Shown here one piece after another: positions 1 to 6,461 of a DNA stretch of 7,233 nt (position 1 is the first letter of the stretch; every line of letters starts with the position of its first letter). A program made the translations under genes and the position numbers. The DNA comes from an uncultured Eubacteriales bacterium (GTDB taxonomy: Bacteria > Bacillota > Clostridia > Oscillospirales > Oscillospiraceae): NCBI GenBank assembly GCA_902475515.1, contig CABSAB010000064.1:1-7233 (forward strand), given 5' to 3'. The notes below the pieces were generated by a model. The model made no database searches, was not told the origin of the DNA, and saw only the letters and a program-made list of their open reading frames with translations.

Positions 1-173
1 AATACCAGGACTGGGGCAGCGGCTACTATTACGGCGTACATATCAAGGGCCACGGCAAAGCATCGGACTGCATCAGCTGCGGCAAATGCGAGAAGATCTG
101 CCCCCAGCACCTGCCCATCCGGCAGCTGCTGGCGGAGGCGGCCCAGGTCTTTGAAACGGCGGACAGCCAATAA
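1..173 (+). CDS. 4Fe-4S oxidoreductase, C-terminal fragment (probably ferredoxin-domain aldo/keto reductase)
   Basis: Only the last 56 codons are present; the gene begins before the window and the first whole codon starts at base 3. The visible tail carries a CX2CX2CX3CP motif (CISCGKCEKICP, fragment residues 23-34), which binds one 4Fe-4S cluster. It is followed by QHLPI and a short amphipathic helix rich in Ala, Leu and Glu. This arrangement, a single ferredoxin-like cluster at the extreme C terminus followed by a helix, is typical of the aldo/keto reductase family that has a C-terminal 4Fe-4S domain (COG1453 type). Those proteins are cytoplasmic oxidoreductases of mostly unknown substrate. 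The catalytic barrel is out of view, so another ferredoxin-tailed oxidoreductase remains possible. The next gene starts 24 bases downstream on the same strand with no terminator between, so the two may be co-transcribed. Confidence 0.7.
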   Translation, partial: YQDWGSGYYYGVHIKGHGKASDCISCGKCEKICPQHLPIRQLLAEAAQVFETADSQ

Positions 174-177
174 TTTC

Positions 178-190
178 GGAGGAAAGGAAG
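178..190 (+). promoter_or_regulatory. Ribosome binding site of the SLH-GH5 cellulase gene
   Basis: The purine-rich run GGAGGAAAGGAAG lies directly upstream of the ATG at 198. The AAGGAAG part ends 7 bases before the start and is best placed. The ATG is immediately followed by a clear signal peptide, which supports this start. Confidence 0.7.
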
Positions 191-197
191 ATCGATT

Positions 198-2111
198 ATG
201 AGCAGACGGTTTCTTTCAATTCTGCTGTGCCTGAGCCTGCTGTTTGGGCTGACCTGCATCCCGGCCGGGGCGGCGAATCTCTCGGATTTTGTGGATGTGC
301 CCGCCGGGGCCTGGTACCGCAATGAGCTGGGCTACGCAGTGGAGCACGGGATCATCAACGGCGTGACCCCCACGGAATTCCGGGGCGAAACGGACATGAC
401 CCGGGCCATGTTCATCTCTATTCTGGGCCGGGCCTTTGGGAAGGAAGTCACCCCGGGCAATCAGTTCCCCGATGTGGATAACAGCCAATACTATGCCCCC
501 TACGTCTACTGGGGCGTGCAAAAGGGCATCATCACCGGCCGGGACGACGGGCGCTTTGACCCCTATGCCACCCTGAAGCGCCAGGAAATGGCCGCCATGA
601 TGGCCCGTACCGCCGAAAATCTGGGCATCCGCCTGACGGTGCAGCGGGCCACTGCCAGCACCTATTCCGACAAGGCGCAATTTGCGGACTACGCCAAGGA
701 ACCCATCGAATTCTGCTGGCGCTACGGGCTGATGCAGGGCGACGACCGGGGTTTCCGGCCAAGAGACCCGGTGCGCCGGTCTGAGGGCATGGCCACGCTG
801 GTGCGGTTTGCGAAAAACAACGCCGGAGAGCTTGGGGTGGCCGGACCGCTGCAGGTCAAGGGCACGCAGCTTTCGGACAGCAGCGGAAACCCGGTGCAGC
901 TCCGGGGCGTCAGCACCCACGGGCTGGCGTGGTATCCGAGTTATGTAAACAAAGATTGCTTCCGGCAGCTCCGGGACCAGTGGGGCATGAATGTGGTGCG
1001 GCTGGCCATGTACACGGCGGAATACGGCGGCTACTGCACCGGCGGCAATCAGACAGCACTGAAGCAGCTGATCCGGGACGGCGTCTCCTACGCCACAGAG
1101 CTGGGGATGTATGTGATCATCGACTGGCACATTCTCTCGGACGGCAATCCCCAGACCTATCAGGCGCAGGCGGTGACGTTCTTCTCGGAGATGTCCAAGG
1201 AGTTTGCCGATCACACCAATGTCCTTTACGAAATTTGCAACGAGCCAAACGGCGGCACCACCTGGAGCCAGATCAAAAGCTACGCCCAGGCGGTCATCCC
1301 CGCCATCCGGCAGAATGACCCGGACGCGGTGATCCTGGTGGGCACACCCAACTGGTCGCAATATGTGGACCAGGCGGCGGCGGACCCCATCACGGGCTAC
1401 AATAACATCATGTACACCCTGCATTTCTACGCGGACACCCACCGGGACAACCTGCGAAACACCATGGTGTCGGCCATTGCAAAGGGCCTGCCCATCTTCG
1501 TATCGGAGTACGGCATCTGCGACGCCAGCGGCAACAGCGGACTGAACACCGCCGAGGCAAACAAATGGATCTCTCTGCTGGACCAGTACAAGGTCAGCTA
1601 TGTGAACTGGAGCCTGTGCAACAAGGCGGAGACCGCCTCCATCCTGCGGTCCGACTGCCGGAAGTCCGCAGGCTTTGGGGCCGGGGACCTGTCGCCCGCC
1701 GGCACCTGGCTCTATGAGATGCTCACCGGGAAAGCGGCATCCCAGCTGCCCGCGGGGCAGACGCCGCAGCCTCCCACGGCCTCCGGCGGAAACACGGCCC
1801 TGGAGGTGGGCGGGGGGCTCACCGCCGCGGCGGAGATCGTCAACTACTGGAGCTCCGGCGGCGACACCTTCTACCAGTATTCCCTGACGGTGAAGAACGA
1901 TTCCGGCCGGGATTGCAGCAGTTGGAAGATCACGCTCCCGTTCTCGGGACCCTTTTCTCTGCAAAGCAGCTGGAACGGGCAGTATTCGGTCAGCGGAAAT
2001 ACGCTGACGATCACCTCCATGGATTATAACGGTGCCATCGCCGCAGGCGGCTCCGCAAAGGATATCGGGTTTATTCTCAGCGGCAGTGGGTCGCTGGGGA
2101 TCGTGAAATAG
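198..2111 (+). CDS. Surface-anchored endoglucanase: signal peptide, 3 SLH repeats, GH5 (subfamily 2-like) domain, CBM2-like module
   Basis: This is a secreted endo-1,4-beta-glucanase predicted to sit on the cell wall and cut cellulose or related beta-glucans. Residues 1-25 are a signal peptide (basic RR, hydrophobic core, cleavage after AGA). Three SLH repeats follow at about 28-80, 88-143 and 155-205; these bind secondary cell-wall polymer. The GH5 barrel covers about 218-512 and keeps all the family's invariant residues: R268, H311, N348, acid/base E349 (in CNEPNG), H409, Y411, nucleophile E437 (in VSEYG) and W471. The CNEPNG, SEYGICDASG and WSLCNKAET blocks resemble GH5_2 enzymes such as Bacillus endoglucanases. 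A Pro/Thr/Gly-rich linker (about 513-533) leads to a C-terminal module (about 535-632) with spaced tryptophans W551, W576 and W592 and a pattern like CBM2; the exact CBM family is less certain. The gene looks intact and ends 11 bases before a strong terminator. Confidence 0.93.
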   Translation: MSRRFLSILLCLSLLFGLTCIPAGAANLSDFVDVPAGAWYRNELGYAVEHGIINGVTPTEFRGETDMTRAMFISILGRAFGKEVTPGNQFPDVDNSQYYAPYVYWGVQKGIITGRDDGRFDPYATLKRQEMAAMMARTAENLGIRLTVQRATASTYSDKAQFADYAKEPIEFCWRYGLMQGDDRGFRPRDPVRRSEGMATLVRFAKNNAGELGVAGPLQVKGTQLSDSSGNPVQLRGVSTHGLAWYPSYVNKDCFRQLRDQWGMNVVRLAMYTAEYGGYCTGGNQTALKQLIRDGVSYATELGMYVIIDWHILSDGNPQTYQAQAVTFFSEMSKEFADHTNVLYEICNEPNGGTTWSQIKSYAQAVIPAIRQNDPDAVILVGTPNWSQYVDQAAADPITGYNNIMYTLHFYADTHRDNLRNTMVSAIAKGLPIFVSEYGICDASGNSGLNTAEANKWISLLDQYKVSYVNWSLCNKAETASILRSDCRKSAGFGAGDLSPAGTWLYEMLTGKAASQLPAGQTPQPPTASGGNTALEVGGGLTAAAEIVNYWSSGGDTFYQYSLTVKNDSGRDCSSWKITLPFSGPFSLQSSWNGQYSVSGNTLTITSMDYNGAIAAGGSAKDIGFILSGSGSLGIVK

Positions 2112-2122
2112 TGTGTTTTTTG

Positions 2123-2157
2123 GGGGACGGCCATTGGGTGGCCGTCCCCTTATTTTT
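2123..2157 (+). terminator. Intrinsic terminator after the cellulase gene
   Basis: A perfect 11-bp stem, GGGGACGGCCA (2123-2133) with TGGCCGTCCCC (2139-2149), closes a 5-base loop and is followed by TTATTTTTAT. It begins 11 bases after the cellulase stop codon. Confidence 0.93.
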
Positions 2158-2185
2158 ATGCGGGTGCAGCGCAAATCGTATCCCC

Positions 2186-2223
2186 AAAAGGCCCGCAGGC
2201 AACCGTTTGCGGGCTTTTTGTTT
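2186..2223 (+). terminator. Second intrinsic terminator
   Basis: GCCCGCA (2191-2197) pairs with TGCGGGC (2208-2214). AAAA on the 5' side can extend pairing with the CTTTTT run past one bulged G. The T-run TTTTTGTTT follows. It lies about 40 bases after the first terminator and just upstream of the next promoter, so it acts either as a fail-safe or as the remnant of another unit. Confidence 0.8.
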
Positions 2224-2239
2224 GGTTTGTGCCACTTCG

Positions 2240-2268
2240 TTGACAGGGTTCCCGGCCACCGGTATACT
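2240..2268 (+). promoter_or_regulatory. Sigma-A type promoter of the flavin oxidoreductase gene
   Basis: The -35 box TTGACA (2240-2245), a 17-base spacer and the -10 box TATACT (2263-2268) are near-perfect consensus. Transcription would start near 2275, giving a leader of about 26 bases. The leader is too short for a riboswitch, and no operator palindrome is obvious. Confidence 0.88.
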
Positions 2269-2288
2269 ATATCTAATATTGTCTGATT

Positions 2289-2293
2289 GGAGG
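2289..2293 (+). promoter_or_regulatory. Ribosome binding site of the flavin oxidoreductase gene
   Basis: GGAGG lies 7 bases before the ATG at 2301 and fixes the start codon. Confidence 0.85.
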
Positions 2294-2300
2294 CTTCTTT

Positions 2301-4277
2301 ATGAAATACCGGCATCTTCTGTCCCCCCTGGCAGTGGGGAATGTGACCCTCAAAAACCGCATTTCCTCCCCGGATGCCAGCCTGCACCTGCTGCAGGGCC
2401 CGGAGACTTTCCCGGCGGACGGCTACCGGGCCTGGGTCATCCAGATGGCGAAATCCTGCGCGTACATGGTCATGTCCCCCTGGTCAAACCCCACCCAGCG
2501 CACCATCGGCATGGCGGACAGCGTGCGGATGCAGAATTTTGACATGGACGATCCCAGCGTCTCCAACTACTTCTCCAAAATGTGCGACGACATCCATTTC
2601 TACGGCTCCAAGCTGCTGATCTCCACCATCCCCTTCCGGCTCCCCTTCCCCGAGGGATATAACCTGGACGGCCAGGGCGGCATGTTCCTGCCGGGCCAGC
2701 CGGTGGAGCCCAAGGAAATGCTCCCGGCGGACCGGATGGGCGAGCTGGTCGATAATTATGTAAACTACGTTGCCAACTACCAGACCTTTGGGTACGACGG
2801 CGTTTCCCTGAACATCTCCATGCTCATCGGCAAGAACCACAACCACCGCACCGACGAATTCGGCTGCGATACCCCGGAAAACGCCGCACGGCTGCCGAAG
2901 CTGCTCTTTGGCGCCATCAAGGAGCGGCTGGGAAAGGACTTCATCACGGAGGCCTATGTTTACGGTATGATGGACCACATCTACACCCAGGAATTCATGG
3001 CAGCTGTCATCAAGGAGCTGGAGGATGTGGTGGACATCGTTTCCATCAAGGAAAAGGACGCTGCCGCCAACCACCCCACGGGCTATCAGTTCAAAAAGGG
3101 CGAGCATCCCTGCTTCGGCTACGCCAAGGCCATCCGGGATACCGGGGCCAAGGTATACATCGGCGTCAACGGCGGCTTCCAGGACCCGGCGGAGCTGGAC
3201 ACCTACCTGAAAAACGGCGACTGCGACCTGATCGCCATGGCCCGGGGCATTTTCGCCGATCCGGACTATATGGAGAAGGTCCTCCAGGGCCGGGGCGAGG
3301 ACATCACCCCCTGCATCTGGTGCAACAAGTGCCACGGCACCATGACGCCGCCGTGGATCTCCTTCTGCTCGGTGAATCCCAAGCTCGGCATCGACCCCAT
3401 GCTGCTGGAGACGCTCCCCACCCCCGTCACGCCCAAAAAGGTGGCGGTCATCGGCGGCGGGCCCATCGGCATGCGGGCGGCCATTATGGCGGCGGAGGCC
3501 GGACATCAGGTGACGCTGTTCGAAAAGACCGGATACCTGGGCGGGCAGCTGTATCACAGCGACTTTGTGTCCTTCAAGTGGCCCCTGCGGGACTATAAAA
3601 ACTGGCTCAAGGCCCAGCTGGTGAAGTCCGGCGCCACCGTACGGCTGAACACCGAGGCCACGCCGAACCTCATTGAGGCGGAGGGCTTTGAGGCGGTCAT
3701 TGCCGCCACGGGCGCTGTGCCCAATGTGCCGAAATTTGCCCAGGATGAAAACGGGGCGCTGAAAGCGGGCCTCATGACCTGCCTGGATGTGTTCGGCAAC
3801 GAGGAGAAGCTGGGGAAGCGGGTGATCATCGTCGGCGGCAGCGAGACCGGCGTGGAAACGGGCATGCATCTGTGCGAATCCGGCCACGAGGTAACGGTGC
3901 TCACCCGGCAGTTTGAGATCGCCCACGACGCTTCGCACCTGCACGCCATTACCATGGCCATTGTCACCTATGATCCCAAGGATCACCATGAGATCATAAA
4001 ATGTGCATGGGAGAAATATCCGAACTTCCATGCCATCGTGAATGCCTCCGCCACGGAAGTCTCCCCCACTTCTGTGACCTATACCGACGAAAACGGCGCC
4101 TCCCACACCCTGGAAGCGGATTCCGTGGTGATCTGCGGCGGCATGAACGCCCAGCGGGACGAAGCGCTTAAGTTCTTCGGCACGGCAGACCGGTTCTTCA
4201 TGACCGGCGACTGCGAAAAGGTGGCCAATCTCCAGGCAGGCAACCGCTCTGCCATGGGCAAGGTGGCGCAGCTGTAA
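2301..4277 (+). CDS. Old-yellow-enzyme/2-enoate-reductase family FMN, 4Fe-4S and FAD oxidoreductase with divergent barrel active site
   Basis: The 658-residue length and domain order match the 2,4-dienoyl-CoA reductase (FadH), BaiCD and 2-enoate reductase group. These cytoplasmic enzymes pass electrons from NAD(P)H through FAD and an Fe-S cluster to FMN, and reduce activated C=C bonds. Residues 1 to about 335 form the FMN TIM barrel, with LKNR near the N terminus, RTDEFG at 183-188 and the phosphate-binding GVNGGF plus ARG at about 288-315. Cysteines C338, C341, C344 and C356 ligate the cluster with spacing CX2CX2CX11C, followed by VNP. FAD binds at GGGPIG (385-390), and a second dinucleotide loop, GGSETG, is at 512-517. 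The C-terminal MTGDC...GNRSAMGK region is the usual FAD-contact end. The oddity is that the place expected to read H-x-x-H/N-G-Y reads NISMLI (171-176), so the usual catalytic residues appear absent. Substrate is unknown. The gene seems to be monocistronic from its own promoter, although no terminator is visible after it. Confidence 0.9.
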   Translation: MKYRHLLSPLAVGNVTLKNRISSPDASLHLLQGPETFPADGYRAWVIQMAKSCAYMVMSPWSNPTQRTIGMADSVRMQNFDMDDPSVSNYFSKMCDDIHFYGSKLLISTIPFRLPFPEGYNLDGQGGMFLPGQPVEPKEMLPADRMGELVDNYVNYVANYQTFGYDGVSLNISMLIGKNHNHRTDEFGCDTPENAARLPKLLFGAIKERLGKDFITEAYVYGMMDHIYTQEFMAAVIKELEDVVDIVSIKEKDAAANHPTGYQFKKGEHPCFGYAKAIRDTGAKVYIGVNGGFQDPAELDTYLKNGDCDLIAMARGIFADPDYMEKVLQGRGEDITPCIWCNKCHGTMTPPWISFCSVNPKLGIDPMLLETLPTPVTPKKVAVIGGGPIGMRAAIMAAEAGHQVTLFEKTGYLGGQLYHSDFVSFKWPLRDYKNWLKAQLVKSGATVRLNTEATPNLIEAEGFEAVIAATGAVPNVPKFAQDENGALKAGLMTCLDVFGNEEKLGKRVIIVGGSETGVETGMHLCESGHEVTVLTRQFEIAHDASHLHAITMAIVTYDPKDHHEIIKCAWEKYPNFHAIVNASATEVSPTSVTYTDENGASHTLEADSVVICGGMNAQRDEALKFFGTADRFFMTGDCEKVANLQAGNRSAMGKVAQL

Positions 4278-4284
4278 ATTATTT

Positions 4285-4328
4285 GGGAATTCCCCCGCAT
4301 TCTTCACAGAATCTTTACATTGCTGTGA
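4285..4328. promoter_or_regulatory. Palindromes in the region upstream of the polyphosphate polymerase gene
   Basis: The 87-base gap holds a perfect palindrome GGGAATTCCC (4285-4294) and a spaced inverted repeat, TCACAG (4304-4309) and CTGTGA (4323-4328), with 13 bases between. They could be operator sites or chance. They are too weak and lack a T-run, so they do not form a terminator. Confidence 0.25.
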
Positions 4329-4344
4329 TAGGCTGACCTGTATT
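4314..4344 (+). promoter_or_regulatory. Weak candidate promoter of the polyphosphate gene pair
   Basis: TTTACA (4314-4319) is a good -35 match (5 of 6), but the best -10, TGTATT (4339-4344, 4 of 6), is 19 bases away, which is longer than ideal. Transcription may instead read through from the preceding gene, since no terminator separates them. Confidence 0.25.
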
Positions 4345-4364
4345 TGTTTTTAAGGATGGATCGT

Positions 4365-5102
4365 ATGACCGGCAATGTTATCACCTCCTTTTCCCGGTAT
4401 GAGGCAAAATTCTTTCTGACGCCCCAGCAGCACAGCCAGCTGATGGAACTGCTGCGGCCGCATCTTTCTGTGGATGAATACGGGAAACACACCATCAGCA
4501 ACATCTATTATGATACCGACCAATTTGACCTGATCCGGGCCTCCATCGAGAAGCCCGTTTACAAGGAAAAGCTCCGGGTACGGGCCTACGGCAAGCCCGA
4601 CCCGGAGACCGGGACCCTCTTTATCGAGCTGAAAAAGAAGTTCCGGCACATCGTATACAAGCGGCGCATCGTGGTGACGCCGCCGGAGGCCAGGGCCTTC
4701 CTGGACGATGGGCAGGCGCCGGCCCATGCCGATCCCCAGATCACCGGCGAGATCGCCCATTTTATGCAATTCCACCGGCCGAAGCCCAAGGTCTATCTCA
4801 GCTACGAACGGGTGGCCATGTTTTCAAACGAGGACCCGGAGCTGCGGATCACCTTCGACACAAACCTCCTTTGGCGGGAGACGGAGCTGGATCTGTGCGC
4901 CGGGAGCTACGGAACGCCGCTGTTTCCCGACGAGCGGGTGCTCATGGAGATCAAGGTGCCGGGGGCTATGCCCCTGTGGCTTGCCCACGGGCTGAGCCAG
5001 CTGGGGGTGTTCCGGACCTCCTTTTCCAAAATCGGCACCTGCTACACCTCGTTTATCCTGCCTAAAATTTTCACCGAAAGGGTCGTGAATCCCCATGTTT
5101 AA
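4365..5102 (+). CDS. VTC-domain polyphosphate polymerase
   Basis: This 245-residue protein is a stand-alone bacterial VTC domain, related to the catalytic core of yeast Vtc4. That core polymerises the gamma-phosphate of ATP into polyphosphate inside a basic tunnel. Matching landmarks are the N-terminal RYEAKF (11-16), YYDT (48-51), the KLRVRAYG strand with R71 and R73, FIELKKK with E88 and K90, YKRR (98-101), YERVAM (147-152), MEIKV with E195 and K197, and SKIGTCY with K222. The Arg, Lys and Glu positions correspond by eye to the substrate and metal ligands of the VTC tunnel. There is no transmembrane segment, so it probably works at the inner face of the membrane with its partner. I chose the ATG at 4365 because TAAGGA ends 8 bases upstream; an ATG at 4356 overlaps that site. 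The gene overlaps the next one by 8 bases, implying translational coupling. Enzymatic activity is inferred from the family. Confidence 0.88.
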   Translation: MTGNVITSFSRYEAKFFLTPQQHSQLMELLRPHLSVDEYGKHTISNIYYDTDQFDLIRASIEKPVYKEKLRVRAYGKPDPETGTLFIELKKKFRHIVYKRRIVVTPPEARAFLDDGQAPAHADPQITGEIAHFMQFHRPKPKVYLSYERVAMFSNEDPELRITFDTNLLWRETELDLCAGSYGTPLFPDERVLMEIKVPGAMPLWLAHGLSQLGVFRTSFSKIGTCYTSFILPKIFTERVVNPHV

Positions 5103-5757
5103 CAGTGTGATCCTCAGCGGTATTACGCCGCTTTCCTTTCTGATCTGCACGGCATCCGCCCTGGTCCTGGGGCTGCTGGTATCGCTGTGCTTCTCCTTCC
5201 GGGCACAGTTTTCCGGAAGCTTTGCCATTACCCTGGCCATTTTGCCGGCCATCGTGGCGGTGATCATTATGATGGTCTCCGGCAGCATTGGCGCCGGTGT
5301 GGCGGTGGCGGGCACCTTCTCGCTGGTGCGGTTCCGCTCCGAGGCGGGCACGGCCCGGCAAATCGGGGCGCTGTTCCTGGCGGTGGCGCTGGGCATCGCC
5401 TGCGGCATGGGCTATGTGGTGCTGGCAGCGGTCTTCTTCGCCATCGTGACGCTGTTCTTCCTGCTGCTGACGGCGGTGAACTTCGGCGCCCAGACAAGCG
5501 CCCGGCGGGAGCTGCGGATCACCATTCCGGAGGATCTGGACTACGAGGGGATCTTTGACGACCTGTTTGATACATACACCACCGGCCACACTCTGGACCG
5601 GGTGAAGACCACCAACATGGGGACCCTGTATGAGATCTCCTATACAGTGACGCTGAAGGATGAGAAGAAGATCAAGGCGTTTTTGGATGAGATCCGCATG
5701 CGGAACGGAAACCTGACTGTGATCTGCGGACGGGTGCGGGCGGAGAGCAACCTGTAA
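5095..5757 (+). CDS. DUF4956 family membrane protein, partner of the VTC protein
   Basis: This 220-residue protein has a membrane N-terminal half and a soluble C-terminal half. Hydrophobic segments lie at about 10-34, 43-62, 64-78 (Gly/Ala-rich, possibly re-entrant), 88-104 and 106-128. The GTFSLVRFRSEAGTARQIG block (73-91) is the characteristic conserved loop of DUF4956 proteins. Residues from about 138 form a small alpha/beta domain that looks ACT- or ferredoxin-fold-like. The start ATG overlaps the end of the VTC gene (ATGTTTAA shared), and its only ribosome site is a weak AAAGGG about 12 bases back, so translation is probably coupled. DUF4956 genes are commonly found beside bacterial VTC genes, which suggests a membrane partner for polyphosphate synthesis, anchoring or export. 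The exact function is unknown. Confidence 0.85.
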   Translation: MFNSVILSGITPLSFLICTASALVLGLLVSLCFSFRAQFSGSFAITLAILPAIVAVIIMMVSGSIGAGVAVAGTFSLVRFRSEAGTARQIGALFLAVALGIACGMGYVVLAAVFFAIVTLFFLLLTAVNFGAQTSARRELRITIPEDLDYEGIFDDLFDTYTTGHTLDRVKTTNMGTLYEISYTVTLKDEKKIKAFLDEIRMRNGNLTVICGRVRAESNL

Positions 5758-5765
5758 CGGGAAAC

Positions 5766-5803
5766 AAAAAACAGGCTGGCATATCAGTACCAGCCTGTTT
5801 TTT
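5766..5803. terminator. Bidirectional intrinsic terminator between convergent genes
   Basis: AAAAAACAGGCTGG (5766-5779) and CCAGCCTGTTTTTT (5790-5803) form a perfect 14-bp inverted repeat around a 10-base loop. The flanking A and T runs give a U-tract in both directions. It lies 8 bases after the DUF4956 stop and 1 base from the stop of the convergent minus-strand gene. Confidence 0.95.
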
Positions 5804-5804
5804 C

Positions 5805-6359
5805 TTATGAATTCATCATTTGCAATTCCTGTTTCACCAATTCCAGATTTTTCGCAATGGGGTTCGCACCGTTCAGTACGATTTTCCTGCATGGCAGCAG
5901 CTTTTGCCATGCATCGTGGTTAGCGCTGCTGCGCATATTGACACTGCCAGTATCATATTGCGCAGCCCATTGCAGGAAATCCTGATGCTGCTGGTACATA
6001 TCGCCGCCCGGCAAAATGCGTGTACCGAATTCTGCGGCCTCCCGCTCCTTTAAGCGTGCCATGCGAACTGCGGTAGCAGTTTCCAGCCGGATGGCCAGGG
6101 TAAATAGTGGAATCAATTCATCGCCCCAGTCCACCAAAGACCCGGAAAGAACCACCCGCTGGGAGGCGGCGATATCCCGTCGAAGAAGCAAAATGCGCTC
6201 GGAAACCGCTCGCTTCACCGTGTACTTTGGGTTTGTGGGCAGCCAAAAATAGTCGTCCGTATCCAGAAAGGAAAAGTTCCATGCGTCACTGATTGCCCGG
6301 CCCAATGTGGATGTGCCGGAACCGGAGGCTCCATATATATGAATGACTTGTTTTTTCAT
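5805..6359 (-). CDS. P-loop NTPase, small-molecule/nucleotide kinase-like, with variant Walker A
   Basis: This 184-residue protein begins with a beta strand and a P-loop, GASGSGTST (residues 10-18), followed by DTDD at 33-36 as in shikimate-, adenylate- and gluconate-type kinases. A strand ending in VVLSGS (69-74) and a lid-like basic helix, RMARLKERE (99-107), complete the kinase pattern. The fold suggests phosphate transfer from ATP or GTP to a small molecule in the cytoplasm, but the acceptor is not identifiable. The P-loop has Thr16 where the canonical Walker lysine stands. A GSGTT/GSGTS loop is known in some archaeal-type cytidylate kinases, so this need not mean loss of activity. AAGGAGG (6368-6374 on the plus strand) lies 8 bases before the ATG and fixes the start. 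The gene is convergent with the polyphosphate pair and its DNA looks more A+T-rich than the genes to its left. Confidence 0.8.
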   Translation of the reverse strand: MKKQVIHIYGASGSGTSTLGRAISDAWNFSFLDTDDYFWLPTNPKYTVKRAVSERILLLRRDIAASQRVVLSGSLVDWGDELIPLFTLAIRLETATAVRMARLKEREAAEFGTRILPGGDMYQQHQDFLQWAAQYDTGSVNMRSSANHDAWQKLLPCRKIVLNGANPIAKNLELVKQELQMMNS

Positions 6360-6367
6360 TTGGTGCG

Positions 6368-6374
6368 CCTCCTT
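6368..6374 (-). promoter_or_regulatory. Ribosome binding site of the kinase-like gene
   Basis: Read on the minus strand this is AAGGAGG, 8 bases before the ATG at 6359; it is a full-strength Shine-Dalgarno sequence. Confidence 0.88.
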
Positions 6375-6395
6375 TTAACTGGAAACTGTATTGCT

Positions 6396-6424
6396 AGTAT
6401 ATCACAATCGCGCTTTTCCTGCAA
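6396..6424 (-). promoter_or_regulatory. Candidate promoter of the kinase-like gene
   Basis: On the minus strand TTGCAG (6424-6419), a 17-base spacer and TATACT (6401-6396) form a sigma-A type promoter with a good -10 and a partial -35. It would give a leader of about 30 bases before the ATG. Confidence 0.6.
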
Positions 6425-6461
6425 ACCATACAGAAATACGCCGGGACATGAGAAAAAGTGC

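Noticed and set aside
216..2387. A 723-codon open frame on the minus strand across the cellulase gene
   Set aside because: It is antisense to a gene with a complete set of recognisable domains. Its product is a low-complexity Gly/His/Arg/Val-rich chain without known motifs, as expected from mirrored codons in G+C-rich DNA.
2111..2542. A plus-strand 143-codon frame overlapping both terminators and the start of the flavoenzyme gene
   Set aside because: It runs through two terminator hairpins and a promoter, has no good ribosome site and overlaps the true gene in another frame.
2484..4307. A 607-codon open frame on the minus strand across the flavoenzyme gene
   Set aside because: It is antisense to a clearly real enzyme, shows no domain and has no convincing ribosome site; it is another composition artefact.
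4344..4364. An upstream TTG start (4344) or ATG (4356) for the VTC gene
   Set aside because: The TTG has no ribosome site and lies in the promoter-like region, and the ATG at 4356 overlaps the AAGGA itself. The ATG at 4365 is correctly spaced from it.
5071..5910. A 279-codon minus-strand frame opposite the DUF4956 gene
   Set aside because: It crosses the bidirectional terminator and the kinase gene's end, and its sequence is a His/Gln/Arg-rich antisense product.
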